From NCBI RefSeq assembly GCF_000006405.1, contig NW_003214659.1:389798-453797 (forward strand): a DNA stretch of 64,000 bases, in the 5' to 3' direction. Numbering within the stretch: the first letter of the stretch is position 1; every line of letters begins with the position of its first letter. The notes under the pieces are model-generated. The model had not been told where the DNA came from, did not search any database, and was given only the letters and a program-made list of their open reading frames with translations. Shown piece by piece: positions 57,027 to 64,000 of this stretch. A program made the position numbers and the translations under genes. Source of the DNA: Perkinsus marinus ATCC 50983. Lineage: Eukaryota; Perkinsozoa; Perkinsida; Perkinsidae.

Positions 57027-60000
57027 TTAATGGAATACAGACTTGATTGCATCGTCAAGCCCTACCTTCCCCGGGGTCATACCCATAGGCGACGAATAAG
57101 GTGGTGGGGACGCAAGAGGGGACGGGGTTGCTGTAGATGGCGACTGTCTCGAAAGGAGTATCTTAGCTCGTAGACCCAACACGAGTTCACATTCAGAACC
57201 CAAATGAACTTCAGCCAGAGGAGGTAGAGAACCCAACTGCTCTAGTCCAGGGGCATTCACAGCTTGGAGAACCTATAAGGATACTGATTAGGTTGTGGAG
57301 AAGAGCTCGTTATCGTTACCTGAAAGAGGCCCTGAATAGAAGTTCGGACCTTGTTCAACTCAGTAACAGCTCTCAATACACCATCAGTCAGGAGTCTATG
57401 ATGACTGGTGTATGGTGCCGATCCAATAGGCCGTTTTTGGTATTCAACAGGTATCTGATGCATCGTTTCTGTAGTTGAATGCCGCATTGAAGACTACCTG
57501 TTTATCATGCTGTTTGAGTAGCTTCCTCATACCAGCTACGTTAATGTCAATATAGGCTAGGAGTTTATTAGCTTCTTCTGTGACAGTTTCTAATTCACGT
57601 GCCATATCCATCCCCAGGGATAACGATCCAGACAGAATCATAGTTAGTTGGGAGTAGGCGGCGCACTGTACTAAATACCCGCTCAGTAGACTCCCAAGTT
57701 GAGACATCACAACGCATACCTAAGATGATAATTGTCCTCATCATCAACATTAACTTCAACCTTATTACCTGGGTCAATGTGGAATTGAGCATCCCATTAG
57801 GTGGTTGATTGTCTTGATCGATCAAGCCAGCTTGTTGAGCTCTAACCACAAGAGCTGCAACACTACGGGCCAGACCCTCTTGTTTGGTGCCAATGTAGGC
57901 AAGCATAGCCTCTACGTCAGAGTCCATCGTAGCAAAGAAATGACTGTCCATAACTCTGATGGTCTGCGGTAGAAGCATAGTATGAGCATCCACAGCACCA
58001 GCTCCCGACCTCTTTGCTTGACTTAGCCTCCTGGGATTCCTTATTGGCCATGTCATTCAGGGAGCGTATCTCACGAACCTGCCGGCTGAGTATCTCCTTC
58101 AAATGCTTATGGGAGATGAACGGAGCATCTTCTGTATCGTTCTGAAGGGCTAAAGCTAGCTTTCGACCAAACCTCATAGAGAAGTCAACGTCAAAACTGA
58201 ACAAACCAAAGCTTATCTCGCTGCCCAACTAAAGCCTATTCTCTCAAGGGAAACTTCATGGAGTGATGTAGGTAATAATAGCTAATTAAAAGGAGAAGTT
58301 AGCGACGGCCCTCCCACGAGAGATACCATCACGATCGGAGTTGCAACCACATAGCCAGGCATCTACCAGCTCTCCGGGCCTTTAAGTAATTCTCCACCTC
58401 AGGCTGGAGCCCAACCCATTGAGGTGTGGGTTTGCCTGTGAATAAGGTGTCGATGACGGTTAGGAAGTCCTCTCGTTTACGAGCATCTGGTACACGAAGA
58501 AGTACCTGCTCGTCAGAGGGGGGCTTGATATCTTCATATCGCTCAACATGTAACCGACTTACCCCATCACCATCCACAGCACCAGGATTGAGTAAGAAAT
58601 CCTTATGATAAGCCTTTGGTGAGAAGAGATACTCCACGATTGATGTTAGAGCCTCACGGTCTGTATCATTGTCCAACCGTCCACCATACCTTAGAAGCTA
58701 TAATCGAGGGCAGCAGCAGCAGGAGTGAGGAGGACAATCCTTATATTACACCACATCGATGAGGGTGGTCCTTATAGCCTCCCATGGTATCTTAGCCGGA
58801 TCGATATTGATGAGCCTCCGCTTAGTTGGATTGCCTTCTGATGACGATGATGCTTCAAGCGCCTCATCTAACCATCTGTAGGGAGTGTTATACCCATGAT
58901 GCCGTAGTTGCCACTACTACTTATCAGTCAATTCAACTGCACAAGATAGATCAGCCTCTGAAAAATCGAACTCCTTGGTCCATCCAACAGGAGCGTACCT
59001 ATAATAAGCTGTTAAGAGCAACCCGCCACACATGCCCGAGAACCATTCATATTACCTCACCCTTTCCAATACAATGGCATGTAGCCAGGCCAGGAGGAAG
59101 TGTAATCGGTTCCGTTCTACTGGCCCCCTCTGGACACGCGCTGGTAGTAGTACCTGAGTGTTATTGGCTCCCTACCATCCATAATATGGGTAGTGCCCAA
59201 TTACCTCTGCGTAGCTTCTCTGAAGTGATGGTCTAACACCAGTAGGCGCCTCGAACATCAATATCCGGGCCGACTTCATGAGGGTATCCGGTAGAGCTTG
59301 CCCAGAGCATGCCTCAATATCAAGCGTGATGAAGAGCTTGAAGTTGCCTTGAGGATGAGTTGGAAGTTTCCTATCTAGAGTGCGGAAGTATGGTAGGCAG
59401 AGATGCATATTAGTAAGCAAAGCCCAGCGACCCTGACAAACTGAGACTCCAACTAGCAGTATCGTAGTCATCCCACCTGTTGCTTCGTAACCGCTGCTAC
59501 GGCTCGATCAGCTAGAGAATATCCCTCTGGAGACCCCATGGCCACGATCTCCAACTGGACTCCTAGTCTCTCAGCTAGATCAACGATACGCAGAGATGGG
59601 TCAAAGCCAGGAGTACAGGCCAGTATATAAAGCGTAGTGTTGGGCTGAAAGCGGAAGAGATGCAGGAGTAGTAGCAGGAAAGCCGGACTGGGCCTACCAT
59701 CATCGAACGAGATGTGATCGAATCTTGTAAGGATGGAGCATTGAAGGGAGTGAGTGGCTTGTCCAAGCCTAGTAACCCCTCAGCATAGCGTTCTAGATAT
59801 TCTTCTGCTAGATCGGGTCGCATCCATCTCGATATAATAACGTTCTCCAGAGAGACTAATACTGAATCCCCTGAATGATGGCATCCTTGTGGGATAATAG
59901 CTGTACTGTTAGTGACAGTCAAGAATGCTGCCCACTCCTGTGGATGGGCCTTTAGACTCGATTGTAGTGCGGAAGCGAACGAAGAAGCCCCTGTGGAGAC

Positions 60001-63000
60001 TGCAGTAGAGACGAGCCGAGTGATAAGATCCTTCTGATCCTGGCTGATATTGAGAGCCTCCACGCATTTCAATGGGGATAATGGCTCCCCATCACCCTTC
60101 TGTTCATCGTGCATGGTGAGTAGTTGCATATATTGGGAGGGTGGTGGAGAAGAAGATTTTACCATAGCATTACCAATCTCAGCAACACGTAATAGGAAAA
60201 TAAGACGATCAGCGGCTAATAGGCCAGAGCCGACATAGTCATATACCAGCTTAACCAAGCACTGCCATATACTCCATAACCGTGAGGAGGCAGCAGATGT
60301 AGTACTATCTGCAGACCTTGAAGAATGTTGAAGCACCACGTTGTATAATTCCAGATACCGGACTAAGCCGAACTGATAGAGATTGTTGAGAGCCTTGAGG
60401 CCTTGGACCACGAAGAAGAGGTTAGCAGCTGATGCCGACAGAGGGATATATGCCGAAGACACCGCCTCGATCTCCCGCAAGTTCTCATCTGCTTTGCCTG
60501 CCTCCTCTGCAACCTAACATCAAAGATACACCCAAGGTCCACATGAAAACATCCACACCTCAGCCGCTTCACATTTGAGTGTCTCAAGTGTGGATACAAT
60601 AGCCTCGTCTTCTAGTATACTACCAGTAACGTTAGATAGGGCGTGCAGGAGGCCGTCCTCCAGCTCGCGTATTCGTACCTTGAGGGCCGGGCTCACGGCA
60701 AACCGAGTAGAATAATTACCCTAAACTCCCCTTGCAGCTTGAGAGCCTTCACTCGCTTCTCCTCAACATCAGGTCTCTCAGTCTTGAGTAGAGCATGTAG
60801 ACACTGTGCTTGAAGGGACTCCTTAGTAACGTTGAAGTTAACCATCGTTACTCTAGATGCCACATCAGGAGTAAAGGTAAGGGAAGCATCCCTCGTAGTC
60901 ATATACCTTGCAAGAGCAGACTATCTTACTTAATAGAGAGGTAGAGCACTACTACATTGCGAAGTTCGGAGAGTAGTCAATATCCACATCACCAACAGTG
61001 ATGAGTGTACGACCTCCCTTCTTGAATATCTCTCTGTTAAGGACCTATTCATAACACGCATCATCAGGAAGACTCCATTGTGTTGTTGGCCATCCCCTTA
61101 CTGAGTTGAGGATTGGGTCGACCTTCTGTACATCAGTGAAGAGCAGGACAGTGCCAAAGCGTAGGGCTGCTTCGAGATGCTTGGTGAAGGCTGGGTCAGT
61201 GAATGCCGTGACCTTGAGTTTCCCTTGAGACCTCGAGGAAGTGAGTGCATGCTCATTCTGTAGGAAGGTAACAGCCTGTCCAGATGGGTCCACAATCATC
61301 GGATAACGTATGTATCTAGTGAGCAGGCACAGATGGGCAATATTAATATGCCTACTACCTGTCAATGATGATAGCATTCTGAATAGATAGATCATCATTA
61401 GGCAGCTGGTTGGCAACCCAGGCTAGACGCTGTCCTGGCTTGGATAGATACTCGATTAGAGATAGACTATTGTTTATCTAATGAGGTTGAGTTTGGCAAT
61501 ACGATATACAAGGCCCAATACCTTAGGACCATTCTTGGTCGAGTCAAATATGCGACGCCACTCTGCGTGCAATTGTTCACGATGAGCATGTTCACAGAAG
61601 CCACTATATGTACAGAAAGCTGCACCCATAACAGTATCTCCTATTATTGTTCCTGACAATACGGGCTGTTAACTTGATACCTCAAAAACGTATGCTATAC
61701 CCGATTGGGATTTGTAGGTATCCTTCTGCACCTCCCAACGTTCCTTCTCCGATGCCAACGATGCCAAGAGATCAGATGACCTACAACGATTGATAAGCAG
61801 CCCTCTTATTAGTAGTATCTCAGTATTACCTCTTGCACATTGCAGAGACCTCCTCCATCTCGGTACGTATACTCTGGCCCTCGCTTATCAATTGAGCATA
61901 CTCATCCTTATACTGCCCTATCTCCTTCTCTAGCTTTTCAAGGAGCTCACTATTTGCCCGAAGCTTCTCGTTGCTAGCCTACACAATAGTGTTATTCCAT
62001 ATACATCACCAAGTTATACCTTTTGTTGCGTCTCAAGCTCTGCCACCTCTGCCCTCAGAGGACCAATACTCTGTAGCATCTTGCCGTAGCTGATCTGACT
62101 CGTTACCCACTGGGCCAAGGGCCCTGCAGCTCTAGAGGCACGCTCTATACGGTCCATGTCCCAGGCCGAAGACTTTAGATACCTACTAATAAAGTGTAGC
62201 CTGCTCTACTTCAGACCATCATGACCACTTACCCCTCCACACGCTCCCTAGCAGCGACGCTCAATGCATCAGTGTTGAATTGGAGTACTGTTACCATAAG
62301 CTGTGGATCTTTGAGCTCCTTACGAATGTGGTCCCAAGTGAGCTCCACACCGGGACCATAGTTCCTGTGTTGTATGATTGATTATCAAACACGATGAGGT
62401 ATGACCTTATCAAGCATACGACAGCCTCGAGAGTGATCTTGACTGGTGCGGGAGGATTCGGTAAGGACCTCATCTCGTCGACTTGCTTCCGTTGTATTGA
62501 CTGTACCAACTGCCTAGCATGGTTGAGAGCGGGTTCGACCTCAGCCAATTCTCTGGCAACCTCCTCTTGACGTGAGGCAGCCTATAAGGCCGCCAGAATA
62601 GATTCCTATGACGATGGTGATAACGTGTCCTACGAGTTGGTGATCTTTGTTCAGCTTCTCCCGCAAAGACTGGCTCTCCCTCTTCTTTTGCTCTGCTTCA
62701 CTCTGCCCTTTGATCATCTGTGCCATCTTAGCCTCAGCAAGCTTGTTCTTCTCCGCTAGTAATTCCGTTTTACTCGACAACTGGGTCTACAAAGGAGCAA
62801 CAGTCTCTACACCGAGCAGTTCCCTTATGTACCTTCATTTCTGCCACCTGCTGCCCTGTCTGATGTAGCTTCTCAAGACCAAGATTCAAATGTCGTTGTT
62901 GCTCTGCCCACTCAGCCCGTTTAGTCGTATAGAGCTCCTCAAAATGCCTCAGGAAATCCATGTAGTCCCTTGGTGTTACATAGGCAAAGCGCTTGTTGAG

Positions 63001-64000
63001 CGCTCGCAATGAATCATGAAGCTTCATCACACTCTCATGAATGCAGACCATACTAGTGGCCACTGAGATAGCCTATGGGGCGAGTGGTTGTTGTAGTCAA
63101 TGATTGTCGTATGGCCGTGTCTCACTCGCTCTTCCGCGTCCATCACAGCCTTATGCCCTCCCTCACTAGTATCCGACTTGAAACAGTGCCCGGATAGGTC
63201 TAGTCGCATGAGGGAATCATTGGCGATCTGAAAGATGCCCCTCCTGAGATACTCCAAAACTCTGCAGTGCTCCACCTGTAGTAGGGCATCCGTCGGCCAG
63301 TCCCCAACCCAGTTAACAACACATCGGTTGAAAAGAGCAGGTGATGTCGCTTTACGATTGTGGAAGTCCGGGTTGGCCGGATTCATTGTGAACACTATGT
63401 GCAGATTCCTCTGTACCTAGATGACATAGCTACTACGGTACTCGCACTCAAATGGGACCGAATGCTGACAACAGCTCGCTGAGCATCATTAGCATCGTCC
63501 AGACCTCTTTCGTAAAGTTAGAGAATAGCTCGTTGGCGTCCGCTGTAGTGGCGGTCTCGTTACTGGTACGGCACTCCTGGATCAAGTTGTTATACTCGTC
63601 GCCTTCGAATAGACCAGGGACCTAGGCAAGGTACCAACAGGGCTATGGGTCGGTGGCAAGATTGCAATCACCTCTCCACCAGCAAGTAAAGCATTCATCC
63701 TCTCGAGGAAAGCTGGGCCGAGGACGTTAGACTCATCGAAGATGAAGCATATTCTCTCTCCTTTCACCCCAGCACGCTTCATAACATGCCGAAGGTCAGC
63801 CTCGAAAGAGTGGATATCATATGACTTACCGGTCTGATGATAGAGCAACACCTTTCGTTGAATACAGAGTGAAGTACTCCTACCTTGAGCTGATAGACAG
63901 AGAGGCCGTTCATCCAGCTGACGAACTTTGATAGGACAGTTTTACCAACCCCACTAGCACCGACAAGGAGCATATGACCTTGAAGGGCCAGAAGAGTCTA
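57027..64000 (-). CDS. Dynein heavy chain, C-terminal half, truncated by the window edge
   Basis: The gene enters from the right edge at the AAA4 P-loop ([20 protein letters not shown]) and [20 protein letters not shown]. It continues through the stalk (AELAREL-type coiled coil and microtubule-binding region, about 63060-61700, e.g. [20 protein letters not shown]), AAA5 ([34 protein letters not shown]) and AAA6 ([56 protein letters not shown]). The C-terminal domain contains [20 protein letters not shown] and ends [10 protein letters not shown]. Many short introns. The family is a microtubule motor. The [11 protein letters not shown] and FEAPTGV segments look closer to cytoplasmic than to axonemal chains, but a search is needed. 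The 5' half lies outside the window. Confidence 0.92.

Overview
The window is nuclear DNA of a protist, most likely a Perkinsus-like alveolate. Nearly every gene is cut by several short GT-AG introns (mostly about 40-70 nt). Cytoplasmic-type dynein, ESCRT-II, a P4-ATPase and a cyclic-nucleotide phosphodiesterase are present, genes lie close together on both strands, and two 100-N runs show a scaffolded eukaryotic assembly. The species-level guess rests on gene style and on family resemblance from memory, not on a database search. Exon joins were made by hand from GT/AG signals and reading phase, so boundaries in weakly conserved genes are provisional.

Left part (0.4-16 kb, all clear genes on +): a membrane-anchored protein with a possible targeting leader, a Cys-rich zinc-binding candidate, a small secreted protein, an unknown nuclear/cytosolic candidate, a HAD-type phosphatase, two small unknowns, a thioredoxin-fold redox protein (WCPDC), and two tandem paralogues (11.2-13.2 and 14.1-16.0 kb). 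Each paralogue has a signal peptide, a Cys/Trp-rich ectodomain, a Thr-rich mucin-like stalk, an EGF-like motif and one membrane span. A duplicated block follows each copy.

Middle (17-37 kb): minus-strand genes for an unknown protein, a Pro/Tyr-rich protein with a Cys-rich tail, a RING protein and a single-pass membrane protein; then a + strand flavin amine oxidase, minus-strand nicotinate phosphoribosyltransferase (NAD salvage), + strand ESCRT-II SNF8/VPS22, and two tandem MATE transporters that share a nearly identical block of about 505 bp, which suggests gene conversion.

Right part (37-64 kb): a minus-strand phosphodiesterase with a multi-span N-terminus and an inverted repeat in a large intron; a double-RING membrane protein with a microsatellite inside the intron that splits one RING; a 714-bp element with perfect 16-bp terminal inverted repeats; a rhodanese plus pseudophosphatase (MK-STYX-like) gene; a damaged mitochondrial-carrier gene interrupted by a hAT-transposase remnant; a near-perfect hairpin between convergent genes; a P4-ATPase lipid flippase; and the C-terminal half of a dynein heavy chain running off the right edge.

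The genes do not form one pathway. The strongest candidate for something undescribed is the tandem mucin-like surface receptor pair.
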